This document shows positions 1-9,408 of a DNA stretch of 64,000 nucleotides, one piece after another. Position 1 is the stretch's first letter. The number at the start of each line of letters is the position of its first letter. Source of the stretch: Roseiarcus sp963767245 (GTDB lineage Bacteria > Pseudomonadota > Alphaproteobacteria > Rhizobiales > Beijerinckiaceae). A program made the translations under genes and the position numbers. The notes below the pieces were generated by a model. The model did not search any database, was not told the DNA's origin, and saw only the letters and a program-made list of their open reading frames with translations. The stretch spans positions 1 through 64,000 of the forward strand of contig CAVYDG010000016.1 of assembly GCA_963767245.1 (NCBI GenBank), given 5' to 3'.

Positions 1-1
1 G

Positions 2-127
2 AATGAGGCGGCCGCGCCGGCGGTCGATTTGAAGGCGCTCCACGCCAAGATCGGAGAGCTTGCGCTGGAAAACGATTTTTTGTCCGGAGCGCTCGGCAAG
101 GCCGGCCTGTTGAGCGCAAAGCGATGA
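2..127 (+). CDS. IS3-family transposase OrfA, C-terminal part (cut by window edge)
   Basis: The frame is open from the window edge to TGA at 125-127. It encodes an alanine- and leucine-rich helix (AKIGELALENDFLSGALGKA) typical of the leucine-zipper end of IS3-type OrfA. The stop overlaps the ATG of the next gene as ATGA, the usual OrfA/OrfB arrangement in which a frameshift makes the fused OrfAB transposase. Only the last 41 residues are visible, so the subgroup cannot be assigned. Confidence 0.75.
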   Translation, partial: NEAAAPAVDLKALHAKIGELALENDFLSGALGKAGLLSAKR

Positions 128-487
128 TCGACGCCGCCCACGATCTGCCCGTCGCGCGCCAGGCTGAGGTTTTGGACCTCAGCCGGAGCTCGGTTTATTA
201 TCGACCGCGCCCTGTGTCGCCCGAAGACTTGGCGCTGATGCGGCGCATCGACGAACTGCATCTGGAGCGCCCTTTCGCGGGCTCGCGCATGCTGCGCGAT
301 TTTCTCGAGCATGAAGGCGTCGCCGTCGGCCGCCGACATGTGGCGACGCTGATGAAGCGCATGGGGATCGAGGCGATCTATCGGCGCCGCAACTCCTCGA
401 AACCCGCGCCCGGCCACAAGATTTACCCCTATCTGCTGCGCGGCGTGAAGGTCGAGCGGCCCAATCGAGTCTGGGCGACGGACATCA
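124..487 (+). pseudogene. IS3 transposase OrfB, 5-prime exon upstream of a group II intron
   Basis: This is the N-terminal half of an IS3-type integrase: an HTH_21-like region with MRRIDELHLERPFAGSRM, the G-R-R-H-V region, and then VWATDI, which carries the first DDE aspartate. The reading frame stops being transposase-like at 488, where a GTGTG group II intron start is seen. The remainder of OrfB resumes at 2321. Joining 487 to 2321 restores the codons for D-I-T-Y-I-P-M without a gap, so the host gene was interrupted cleanly. A separate 1-nt insertion downstream means that the spliced product is still out of frame near its end. Confidence 0.85.
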
Positions 488-2320
488 GTGTGCCGCAGCA
501 AGCGGCGTGAGAGATGGGGGTAGGTCCCCCGCGATCAGCTTGCAGGAGCGGGTCGCAAACCACCGTAAGCGGCGCTGGTCAAAAGCCAGGGTCGTGAGCG
601 TTACGGAAAAGGCGCCTCAAAGGCGTCAGGTAGGAGACAGGAAGGCGAACACCCGTGAACCGCCGTTCAAGTGTCGAAAGTGCTCAGACGACGTCGAAAC
701 CGGTGAGTTATGTTGCGCCGGGATCAGTCTGGACGATGCCTGCTTACGGTCCAGACGGCGTCCGGCATAGAGGCGGCGCGATCCTGTTTCAGGCTCTTGC
801 GTTGAACTGCGGGAACCTTCGGCGGCGATGCCAAGCGAAAGGCCCAAGCCTGAAAAGCGAGGCCGACAGTAGCGAAGCGCCGCCAAGGGACGGAGCCGTC
901 CGTAGTAGCGTCGAGACCGCTGTAATGGCGGGGGAGCGAAGGGACGGCGTCATCTGGCGGGCATGGGAGATCAACCGGGCGACCGGGAGGAATCCCGCAT
1001 GACCTGCAAATCGTACGACATTCCCAAGACGCTGGTCTGGGAAGCCTGGTTGCATGTGAAAGCCAATCAGGGAGCCGCAGGGATCGACGCGGAGACGATC
1101 GAGCGGTTCGAGACGAAGCTCGCCGCCAACCTGTACAAGCTTTGGAATCGGATGAGTTCCGGCAGCTACTTTCCGCCGCCGGTAAAGGCAGTGCCGATTC
1201 CGAAGAAGTCCGGGGGCGTGCGAGTGCTGGGCATCCCGACGGTATCCGACAGGATCGCGCAGACGGCGGTCAAGATGTGGCTCGAGCCACGGCTTGATCC
1301 GATCTTCCATCGCGACTCCTATGGCTATCGGCCGGGGAAATCGGCTCTGGAGGCGATCGCCGTCACCAGACGCCGTTGCTGGGACCAAGACTGGGTGGTG
1401 GAGTTCGACATTCGAGGGCTGTTCGACAATCTCGATCATGGCCTCCTGATGACGGCTCTGCGCAAGCACTGTCAGGAGCCCTGGATCTTGCTCTACGTCG
1501 AGCGTTGGCTGAAAGCGCCGATGCAAAACGCGGAAGGGCAGCTTCAGGCGCGTGACAAGGGCACGCCACAAGGCGGCGTCGTGTCGCCGATCCTGGCCAA
1601 TCTATTCCTGCACTATGCGTTCGATCTTTGGGTGATGCGGCATCTCCCCGGCGTCCGGTTTGCCCGGTACGCCGACGACGCCGTGCTTCACTGCAAGAGC
1701 CGACGACAGGCGGAATACGTGCTTGAGCGCATCCGAGAACGGTTCCAGGCCTGCAATCTCGAACTGCATCCGGGCAAGACACGGATCGTGTATTGCAAGG
1801 ACATCAATCGGACCGAAGCGAATCCCGACATCCAGTTCACCTTTCTCGGCTACACGTTCCGACCCCGCAAGGCGGTGGACAAGTACGGCCGCGTCTATGT
1901 GAACTTCTCGCCGGCCGTCAGCCGTGACGCCCTCAAGGCGATGCGGCAGACGATCCGAGGATGGCGGGTCCAACTGAAGAACGACAAGAGCGTGGCCGAT
2001 CTCTCGGCCATGCTTGGCCCGATCCTGAGGGGATGGCAGCAATATTACGGCCATTTCCACGGCTCGGCGCTCAAGTCGGTCTGGCGTCGCGTGAACCGGT
2101 CCCTGATCGGATGGCTGATGCGCAAGCATAAGAAGCTGGCGGGCCACAAAACGCGGGCCGCCGAAACGCTCAAACGGTTGGCGCAACGTCAGCCTCGCGC
2201 ATTCGTCCATTGGTCAATGGGCTATCTGTCGTAGGATGGATGATGGGAGCCGGATGAGCTGAGAGGTTCACGTCCGGTTCTGAGAGGGGCCGAAGGTGAA
2301 ATTCCTTCGGCCTACTCACC
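488..2320 (+). mobile_element. Group II intron with internal reverse transcriptase, inserted in IS3 orfB
   Basis: The 5-prime end matches the GTGYG consensus (GTGTG at 488-492). A domain V-like helix is at 2247-2280 (GAGCCGGATGAGC, then CGTCCGGTTC). It is followed by a domain VI-like hairpin (GGGCCGAAGG with CCTTCGGCC) at about 2286-2313, with a candidate branch A near 2314. The end is set at 2320 because excision of 488-2320 restores the OrfB frame; a 1-nt ambiguity is possible. Its position inside a transposon gene fits the retroelement habit of sheltering in mobile DNA. Confidence 0.88.
999..2234 (+). CDS. ltrA-like: Group II intron reverse transcriptase/maturase
   Basis: This 411-residue protein reverse-transcribes the intron and assists its splicing. 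It shows the RT core with YRPGKSALEAI, the FDIRGLFDNLDH motif, TPQGGVVSPILANLFLHYAFD, the catalytic YADD in RFARYADDAVLHC, and LGYTFRPR. A maturase/X-domain region follows (LRGWQQYYGHF near residue 350). No HNH endonuclease domain follows the maturase region, so retrohoming would be endonuclease-independent. ATG 999 is preferred over 963 because GGGAGG lies about 11 nt upstream and the extra residues are unlike the family. The frame is intact, so the intron may still be active. Confidence 0.92.
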   Translation: MTCKSYDIPKTLVWEAWLHVKANQGAAGIDAETIERFETKLAANLYKLWNRMSSGSYFPPPVKAVPIPKKSGGVRVLGIPTVSDRIAQTAVKMWLEPRLDPIFHRDSYGYRPGKSALEAIAVTRRRCWDQDWVVEFDIRGLFDNLDHGLLMTALRKHCQEPWILLYVERWLKAPMQNAEGQLQARDKGTPQGGVVSPILANLFLHYAFDLWVMRHLPGVRFARYADDAVLHCKSRRQAEYVLERIRERFQACNLELHPGKTRIVYCKDINRTEANPDIQFTFLGYTFRPRKAVDKYGRVYVNFSPAVSRDALKAMRQTIRGWRVQLKNDKSVADLSAMLGPILRGWQQYYGHFHGSALKSVWRRVNRSLIGWLMRKHKKLAGHKTRAAETLKRLAQRQPRAFVHWSMGYLS

Positions 2321-2785
2321 CCTATATCCCGATGGCGCGCGGCTTCGTCTATCTCGTCGCCGTCGTCGACTGGTTCACTCGGCGCGTGCTCTCCCATCGC
2401 GTGTCGATCACGATGGATACGACCTTTTGCGTCGAAGCCCTAGAAGAGGCCATCGGCAAACATGGCAGGCCGGAGATCTTCAACTCCGACCAAGGCAGCC
2501 AATTCACCAGCGAGGCGTTCACCGGCGTCCTGCTCGCGAACGGGATTGCCATCAGCATGGACGGTAAGGGCTCCTGGCGCGACAACGTTTTCGTCGAGCG
2601 GCTCTGGAAATCCGTGAAATACGAGGAGGTGTATCTCAAAGCCTACGACACGGTCGCGCGAGGCTCGCTCCTCGCTGGGTCGCTATCTCGACTTCTACAA
2701 TCGACAGCGTCCGCATTCGAGCCTTGACCGACGCACCCCGGACGAGGCCTACTTCCTACCGACGCCAATCGCGGCGGCGGCATGA
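2321..2785 (+). pseudogene. IS3 transposase OrfB, 3-prime exon with a frameshift
   Basis: This is the C-terminal rve integrase domain: FVYLVAVVDWFTRRVLSHR, then FNSDQGSQFTSEAF with the second aspartate, then GSWRDNVFVERLWKSVKYEE with the catalytic glutamate. After AYDTV at 2641-2655 one extra base (about 2656) shifts the frame. Removing it restores REARSSLGRYLDFYN and RPHSSLDRRTPDEAYF up to TGA at 2783-2785. The element therefore looks inactive even if the intron is spliced out, unless the indel is a sequencing error. Confidence 0.85.
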
Positions 2786-2796
2786 AATTTTCCGCG

Positions 2797-2856
2797 CCGC
2801 ATTGGGGTTGGACCTCCGGTCGGGCTACGCCCTCCCTTCGTCCAACCCCAATGCGG
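2797..2856. repeat. Perfect 17-bp inverted repeat downstream of IS3 orfB
   Basis: CCGCATTGGGGTTGGAC at 2797-2813 is matched by its exact reverse complement at 2840-2856, with a 26-nt loop. It lies just after the orfB stop, within the 3-prime non-coding end of the element. There is no T tract, so a simple intrinsic terminator is unlikely. It may be an element-borne hairpin that limits read-through transcription. Confidence 0.7.
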
Positions 2857-2939
2857 CAGAGACAGCAAACCCGGCAGGACGCCACTTATCGTTCGCGGAA
2901 ATCTGTCCAGACAAACGGAGCCAGCTCTTACAGCGCGCG

Positions 2940-3184
2940 ACGGAGACGCCTTTCCGCTGCAATTGCCGCCAGATCTTGCGCACGTTATAGACGCGGAAGT
3001 TCTCCTCGAACACGCGCCGGATCTCGACCTTCAGATCCGCGTCGCGGCGGATCCTGTCGGGCAGCCGGGAGGGATCAGCGCGGCGGGCGACATGGGTATG
3101 ATAGGTCGACGGGGCGATCGGCAGGACCCTGCAGATCGGCTCGACCCCGTAGGCCTGACGATGATCGTCGATGAAGGCGATCAT
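2940..3184 (-). pseudogene. Second IS3-family element, OrfB N-terminal fragment
   Basis: The reverse-strand protein starts MIAFIDDHRQAYGVEPICRV and continues to NVRKIWRQLQRKGVSVARC, the HTH_21 part of an IS3 OrfB. Homology ends near 2940, where sequence belonging to the end of the other IS3 copy begins. The insertion of that element truncated the gene, and its remaining catalytic domain would lie left of this window. The start codon overlaps the OrfA stop as ATGA. Confidence 0.8.
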
Positions 3185-3510
3185 GGCTTGAACCGGCGGT
3201 CGAGCTCCGCCTGGGCAAAATAAGCCGACGCCTTGCGCAGGATTTCATTGGCCTGGCGGAGTTCCCGGTTCTCACGCTCGAGCGCCTTCAGACGTTCGGA
3301 GATTTCCGTCGGAACGCCGCCACGCACGCCGCTGGCGATCTCCGCCTTTTTCACCCACTCATTGAGCGACTGCGACGTGCAGCCGATCTTCGCTGCAATC
3401 GAAGTTACCGTCGCCCACCGCGAGGAATGATCCTTCTCGTGCTCGAAAACCAGCCGAACGGCGCGTGCGCGCACTTCGGGTGAAAACCGGTTCGTCTTCC
3501 TGCTTGCCAT
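3181..3510 (-). CDS. Second IS3-family element, OrfA (helix-turn-helix)
   Basis: This 109-residue OrfA reads RFSPEVRARAVRLVFEHEKD and then IAAKIGCTSQSLNEWVKKAE, the HTH. A leucine-zipper region follows (ERLKALERENRELRQANEIL). It binds the element ends and joins OrfB by frameshifting. It is complete, but its partner OrfB is truncated, so no active transposase can be made from this copy. The element end appears to be near 3560, just beyond GGAGCCTCCGACAAACCCGG. Confidence 0.88.
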   Translation of the reverse strand: MASRKTNRFSPEVRARAVRLVFEHEKDHSSRWATVTSIAAKIGCTSQSLNEWVKKAEIASGVRGGVPTEISERLKALERENRELRQANEILRKASAYFAQAELDRRFKP

Positions 3511-3522
3511 CGCTCCACCTTC

Positions 3523-3639
3523 TCAAGGTTCGGAGCCTCCGACAAACCCGGCGCGGTTCACCTCAACCTCAACCTCAACCTCAACCTCAACCTCAACCTC
3601 AACCTCAACCTCAACCTTGAGTAAATCCTTGTCGATCAT
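3523..3639 (-). CDS. Short Val-Glu repeat reading frame truncated by IS insertion
   Basis: An ATG at 3639 has AGGAAA 6 nt upstream and starts MIDKDLLK, followed by about ten Val-Glu dipeptides encoded by the tandem hexamer. The last 11 residues (NRAGFVGGSEP) are read from the end of the neighbouring IS3 element, so the original C-terminus is lost. I do not recognise the gene. The ribosome binding site and clean start suggest the 5-prime end of a real gene that was cut by the IS. Confidence 0.4.
   Translation of the reverse strand: MIDKDLLKVEVEVEVEVEVEVEVEVEVNRAGFVGGSEP
3561..3614 (+). repeat. Hexanucleotide microsatellite (CCTCAA)9
   Basis: Nine perfect CCTCAA units run from 3561 to 3614 and are followed by CCTT. 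On the minus strand they read TTGAGG and encode alternating valine and glutamate. A hexamer array can gain or lose units without a frameshift, so length variation would alter the protein length but not its frame. The array abuts the end of an IS3 element. Confidence 0.95.
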
Positions 3640-4030
3640 GGGGGTTTCCTTTTTTTGGAGATGTCGCCCGGCGAGAGCCAAAGATAGCCTTTGCTCACCG
3701 CTACGGCTGGGCTCTATTCCCCGGAGTCGCCTTTCGTAGCAGGGGCTACACAGTGTTCTCGGGTTCGAGGCCGCACCACTGACGCCCGGAATCATTGAGG
3801 TCGAGGTCGGACCGCCGATTTCGCCGATAATCGTCGATTTCCGCTCGTTCTGTGCGTCTACACGCTTCGGAGACCGTGAACGGGCTGAGTTCCTTGTTTC
3901 TGAGGGTGAATCGAGCGCTCAGGATGGCTCTGGAAGGCCCTCTAGGAGCCTCACCTTCCCCTTTGGAGCAAGCCTTGAGCCGTCAGGGGCATTCCCTGTG
4001 GCCTGTGGCATGATGTCGTCGCCCTTGGAG
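3640..4030. other. Intergenic region with no recognised gene
   Basis: Between the Val-Glu frame and the IS630 I see no frame with a recognisable family. The plus strand has an open stretch at about 3795-4020 (reading PPISPIIVDFRSF) that could be a gene remnant, but it lacks a convincing start and the IS630 cuts it. Confidence 0.4.
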
Positions 4031-5103
4031 CTAAGCAGAGATTCTTTGAATGACCAACGGATTGACAGTTCGCTCCCGGTTCAGGGCAGCCACGGCTGCG
4101 TGGATTGCGCGGTCGAGGACGTCGGCATCAGCGAAGGTCTGATGGGCCAGATGGCGCGCCTTGAGATCGTGCCAGACAACCTCGATGTCGTTGAGTTCGG
4201 GTGCGTATTTTGGCAGCCACTCGACGGTGAGCCAGTGTTTGCGCGCCTCGATGGCTTTAAGAGTGAGCTTGCTGACATGGATCGGCCCGTTGTCCTCGAC
4301 CAGTACGACCGGTTTTATTGCCCGTCCTGGTTGAGGACCGAACAGGTGGTCGAGTTGCTCGAGGTGAGCGATGAAGTCGCGGCTGCGCTTGGTCTGGCTC
4401 GTATGCACAATCAACTGGCGCGTGACATGATCGAGTGAGCCGATTATCGCCACTTTCTTGGCCTGACCCGGCGCCGGCGCCCGCAGGTCCGCACCGCGCA
4501 AGGCCCACGCCCGCGCCAGATAAGGGTGCGTCAGGGCCTCGCTCTCGTCGCCGTAGAGGAGGATGATGTCGCCGGCTTCGGCCTGAGCCTTGCGCAGTTG
4601 AAGGCGCAGTCCCACGCGTTCGATCTCGGCGGCAATCTGGCGGCCTTTCAGCGTGTGCCGGGGCCGCCGCCAACGGAAGTTTTTTTTCGCAACGCCTTGG
4701 ACAACTGCGACTTGCCGATCTTGACGCCCTCGCGCGCCTCGATCTCGGCCATGAGGCGCGGGATCGTCCAGTTGGGCCGGTCGGCGACGGGAGCTTCGAG
4801 CAGAGGCGCGACGACACGCAGCGCGGCTTCGGTCTTTACCGGTAGCGGGCCGAGCGCCACGGTCGCCTTCAACGCCTCGACACCGCCGCGCGCGAACTCG
4901 CTGCGCCAAAGACGCACCGTGTCTTCGCGCACGCTGAAGGCTTCCGCAATGCGCGGGCTGGTCCATCCCGACAACGTCAGCAATATCGCCCGCGCCCGAT
5001 CAGCCTCGCCCCGATCGCGTGAATGGGCTAACGTCAGCAGTGCGTTGCGCTGTTGGTCACCCGCCGTCACCCGAGATTTGCCCGCCACGCCCCGCCTCCG
5101 CAA
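4031..5103 (-). CDS. IS630 transposase, two frames joined by a slippery A8
   Basis: The N-terminal HTH part (ARAILLTLSGWTSPRIAEAF, LSKALRKK) is in one frame, from 5103. The catalytic part begins NFRWRRPRHTLKGRQ in the -1 frame. It has the DDE residues in ILLYGDESEAL, VVLVEDNGPIHVSK and APELNDIEVVW. The frames meet at an A8 run (minus strand, 4680-4687) read as A_AAA_AAA in the zero frame, a textbook -1 slippery site. The TAG stop at 4031-4033 includes the TA target duplication. The frameshift is therefore probably programmed rather than a mutation. Confidence 0.85.
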
Positions 5104-5161
5104 ATCAACGCGAAGATCAAATCACACCTGCGATTCGTTGGTCAAGCTGAGGGAGTCTGCT
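4034..5161 (-). mobile_element. IS630-family insertion sequence (Tc1/mariner type)
   Basis: Imperfect terminal inverted repeats are visible: AGCAGAGATTCTTTGAATGA on the left and, reverse-complemented on the right, AGCAGACTCCCTCAGCTTGA, each followed by CCAACG. The element is flanked by TA dinucleotides at 4032-4033 and 5162-5163, the expected IS630 target duplication. Length is 1128 bp, normal for the family. Confidence 0.85.
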
Positions 5162-5263
5162 TAGCGGACCACCGCCTTGGACGCCTCAATTGGGCGGATA
5201 GCCGCCGTTTGCCCGTTGCGAGTCCCGACGCCGGCGAATCGTCATCGGTTGGTTCGCGAGACC

Positions 5264-7230
5264 TCAATTTCGCTCCTCCGGCATCCCGGCCTTGCGTAGG
5301 CCGGCGAGAAGGTGCTCGCGCCAAGCGACCATGATCGGAATATTCGCACCGGCCAGGGTCATCAGATAGGCTCTATATTGAGCGACAGTCGCGAGCTGTC
5401 CGCCCGTCAGCGCGGCGTAGCGCTGGTAGAGTTCGCGCGCTTCGGCGTCACGCCCAAGATTGGCGAGCGTGGCCGCTTGAACCCGCATAATCTGACGATC
5501 GTTCGGCAACAGAGTCAGGGCCTGATTCAGCAGAACGGACGCCTCCGCGTCGTGTCCGAGAACCCCGAGCGCCACGGCCTTGAATAGCAGCAAACGCGGC
5601 AGGGCGGGATCGCGCGGACTGAGCCGCATGCCTTTGTCGAGGACGGCGATGGCCTTCTCTTCCTGCCCCGTGAGATAGTAGATGTCGCCGAGAAGAGAGT
5701 AAGCGTCAATGTTGCCGGGGTCGAACGCGATAGCGCGCTCCAACTCGACGACAGCTTCATCGTCGCGCCCTTGTATGAAGGCAAGTTTCCCTTTGGCGTT
5801 GCCAGCGTTCCAACCGTTGGGATCGACCTCGAGAGCCTTCCGCACGAGCTCGTCAAGCTGTTTGACCTCGGCCGTCATATCAGCGCCGAGCGTGATCGAT
5901 CGCAGTAGTCGGCCGGCGAGAAGAGAGAGGGCGCGGGTGTTGCCGGGATCGAGACGCAGCGCTTGTTCGCAGAACTCATAGACTTCCGGGTGCTTTACAG
6001 GATCTCGGGCGTCTGCGGCGTTGTCGTTGACGCGAGCAAGGCATTGCAGCGCCAGGTTCTGCGCGTCGAGATTGCCGGGCCGCAGCCGGCGCGCCTCGGC
6101 CGCTTCGACGTCGGTCATCTTGAAGTCCAGCGTGCGCGCGAGCCGCGTGACGATGTCGTCCTCCATTTGCAGGAGGTCGGCGCGCTCCTCGTCGAAACTC
6201 TCCGCCCAGAGATGCGCGCCGGTTTCCGCGTCGACGAGCTGGGCGTTGACGCGGATGCGGGTCGGGGTCGGCTGCACCGAACCTTCCAGCACATATTTCA
6301 CGCCGAGGTCCTTGCCGATCGCCTTCACGTCGGTCGGCTTGCCCTTGAAGGTGAAGGCGGTGTTGCGCGCGATCACGAACGTGCCGGGCAGACGCGAGAT
6401 GGCGGTCGTCAATTCGTCGGTCAGCGCGTCGACCAAATAGTCCTGCCCCGCGTCGCCCGAGAGATTGCTCAGAGGCAGCACGACGATCGAGCGCGCCGGC
6501 GCGGTCGCCTTTGTCCCTATGATCGAAGGCCGGTCCGCGACGAGGAAATACCACGCGCCGACGGCGATCACGAGAAGCAGGGCCGCGATTGCCAAGGCCA
6601 GCGGCGCTGGGGCCGAACGCTTCTTCGGCTCGGGCGGCTTGACCTCCGACGCGGACTTCGCTTCCGAGGCGGGCATGGCCGCCGGCGCGGGCTTCGCCAC
6701 CGCCGGCACGCCGACTTGCAACGAATAGGCCCGGACCGGCTCCGCCATGTTCTTGAGTTGGGTCGGGCCGAGATCGGTGACCGCGAGATCGAGTCGCCCC
6801 TTCACTTGGCGGTATGCGTCCTCGGACAGACAGACCGCGCCCGGCGCGGCGATGCCTTCCAATCGCGCGGCGATGTTGACCCGTCGCCCATCAGGTCGCC
6901 GTCGCTCTCCTCGACGACGTCGCCCAGATGGATGCCGATCCGGAAGACGATGCGGCGATCCTCGGGCACGCCGGAATTGCGGTCGATCATGGCGTTTTGA
7001 ACTTCGATCGCGCAGCGCACGGCGTCGACGACGCTGCGGAACTCGACGATCGAGCCGTCGCCGGTGCGCTTGACGACGCGGCCGTGGTGCACGGCAATGG
7101 TCGGATCGATCAGATCACTGCGCAGCGCCCGCAGCCGCGCCAGGATGCGATCCTCGTCCGCGCCGGCGAGCCGGCTGTAGCCGACTACATCCGAGCAAAG
7201 AATCGCCGCCAGTTTTCGGGTCTCACTCAT
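5264..7230 (-). pseudogene. Class III adenylate/guanylate cyclase with TolB-like and TPR domains (frameshifted)
   Basis: Starting at ATG 7230 (GAGGG upstream), the N-terminal cyclase catalytic domain shows LAAILCSDVVGYSRLAG with a metal aspartate, then VVKRTGDGSIVEF. A membrane segment (LALAIAALLLVIAVGAWYF) follows. Next is a TolB/FlgO-like domain (SIVVLPLSNLSGDAGQDYLV, YVLEGSVQ, LWAESFDEE) and C-terminal TPR repeats. The product would make cAMP or cGMP at the membrane. Near 6882 the G run is one base short (GACGGG then TCAAC), so MGDG is followed by an early stop. One more G restores DGVNIAARLEGIAAPG. It is either a recent mutation or a sequence error. A paralogue lies directly upstream. Confidence 0.85.
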
Positions 7231-7505
7231 CACGACCCTCTGTCGCGTGCAGACTAGCACGACGCCCTGGCAAAAACCGTTGTGCCCGACGTGAAAAGAT
7301 TGAGGTGATTGAGGAGGCGGCCTAGGCCTACTGCTGAAGGACCGCTTCGGGTCGAATTGACACATTCGCCAGACCATCAGCGAATGACGGGTATTTGCGC
7401 ATTTGAGACGTTTCCGACGACGTCTGTTATCGATGTCAAGCGGAATAGTAGATTGCTGCGCGGGACGGTCGAAGGCGCGGATCGCGGCGAGGCGACGGGT
7501 CGGGG

Positions 7506-9271
7506 TCATCGCTCGGGCACCCCTGCCTTGCGCAGGCTTTCGAAAATAAACTCAATCTGCGCCAGATATGTCGGGTCGTCGCTCATAGCGGTCCAGGCGG
7601 CGCGGTCGCGGGAGATGGTGAAGGCCGGGTTAAGCGCGAGGCCAGCCTTGAGCGCGGATTGCGCCTCGTCAAGTCGGCCAAGCTCCGCAAGCGCGGCGGC
7701 CAACCAAAAATATGTTGGCGGATTGTTTCGATTGGCCTCGATCGTCCGTCGAAACCACGCGACCGCTTGCTCGTAACTGCCGAGGTGGAGCTTCGCAAGG
7801 CCTCCGTTAGCCATCCAGATGTAAGCCATCGTATCGCCCGGACTGAGGCGCAGGGCCTCAACAATGTGAGCCTCCGTTTCTTCGTCGCGACCGATAAAAA
7901 TCTTGCCGAATCCGACAGAAGAATGGGCGTGGGCCAAATTCCGATCCAGCGCCAACGCATGTTCACATTCGGCGATGCCCTCTACCGCGCGCTTGGTCCA
8001 CATCTCGACAAGCCCCAGGAACATGTGGCCAAGCGCATGGTCCGGGACCGACGACAAGGCTTTGGTCAACTTCGCTTCGGCAGCCGCGAAGGCCGCCATG
8101 GGTTCAGGCGCGAAGGATAGGATGCCCTCGAGCATATCCACGCGCGCCGATCGAATGAGCGCGTCGATATTGCCAGGGTTGGCGGACAATGCGCGATCGA
8201 AAAAGCTTCGCGCCTGAGCGAGATTGCCGGGGGTCCACCCCCTGTTGAACCAGGCCAGACCTTGAAAATAGCAGTCCATCGAGTCGGGGTTTGGGGCCTT
8301 TTCCGCGCGCCGCGCCTCGGCGGCGACGAGCTGAGCGCTCAGCGCGTTCGCCAGGCGCGCATCGATTTCGTCCTGCATGTCGAAGAGATCGGCCAAGGGC
8401 TTGTCGAACCGCTCGGCCCACAGATGATTGCCCGTTTCCGCGTCGATGAGCTGGACGTTGACCCTCATCCGGTTTCCCCCACGCTGGACGCTGCCCTCCA
8501 GCACGTAGAGGACGTTCAACTCGCGCCCTATCTGCTTGAGATCGACAGCTTTGCCCTTGTAGGTGAACGCGGTGTTTCGCCCGATCACGAACGACCCTCG
8601 AATGCGCGAAAGATCGGTTGTCAGGCTCTCGGTGATTCCGTCGACGAAATGCTCCTGCTCGGGATCGCCGCTGAGATTGGCGAACGGCAAGACCACGATG
8701 GAGAGGCGTGACGGCCACTGTTCGTTGGGCCAGGATGCGGACGGCGCGGAGTTCGGCCCTTCCGACCCCGTCCCGATCGCGTAAACCCGCACCGGCCGGG
8801 CGATATTCTTGAGGTCCTTCTTCCCGAGATCGAGGAAGCGCGCCTCGACGCGACCCCGCACTTGTTCGTACGCGACGCCTGAGATGAAAACGCCGCCGGG
8901 CTCGCAAATGCCTTCGAGCCGCGCAGCGATGTTGACGCCCTCGCCAAGGATGTCGCCGTCCTCGATGAGGACGTCGTCCAGGTTGACGCCGATGCGATAG
9001 TGGATCTGCTTGTCTACGGACGTCCCGGCGTTGCGGTCGGTCATGAGCTTCTGGATCGCAATCGCGCATTCGACCGCGGCGACCACCGAAGGAAACTCGA
9101 TCAGCAGCCCGTCGCCTGTCGTCTTGACGATGCGGCCGCCCTTGATCGCAACGAGCGGAGCCGCCGCCTCGCGATGCTCGCGCACCGCCCGCGCCGTGCC
9201 CGCCTCGTCTTCCGCGAGTAGCCGACCACGTCGGCGGCGAGAATCGCGGCGAGCTTGCGGGTTTCGGTCAT
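7506..9271 (-). pseudogene. Second class III cyclase-TolB-TPR paralogue (frameshifted)
   Basis: It starts MTETRKLAAILAADVVGYSR at 9271 and has IVKTTGDGLLIEF and GEGVNIAARLEGI of the cyclase domain. A TolB-like domain follows (SIVVLPFANLSGDPEQEHFV, YVLEGSVQRGG, LWAERFDKP) and then TPR repeats to the C-terminus. Unlike its neighbour it has no obvious transmembrane segment. After GYSR the frame shifts near 9225. Inserting a second copy of CTACTCGCGG restores YSRLLAEDEAGTARAVREH, so one copy of a 10-bp tandem repeat seems to have been lost. The two paralogues are 275 bp apart in the same orientation. Confidence 0.85.
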
Positions 9272-9408
9272 CGAGTTCCCCGAAGTCGCGCCTATCTTAG
9301 CACGAGGCAACGCACGACGAAGGTCGCTTTGAGTTGATTTAGCCGGTTCGGCGCGCCGTCTGCGAATGATGGGGTGGACGGCACCCCGAGCGGCATCAGC
9401 GTGCCAAG

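Noticed and set aside
999..2234. The reverse transcriptase as part of a retron or diversity-generating retroelement
   Set aside because: A group II-type 5-prime end, domain V/VI and clean interruption of orfB are present. No msr/msd-like RNA or variable-repeat target was seen.
3561..3614. (CCTCAA)9 as a CRISPR-like array
   Set aside because: The units are contiguous 6-mers without spacers and no cas gene is present.
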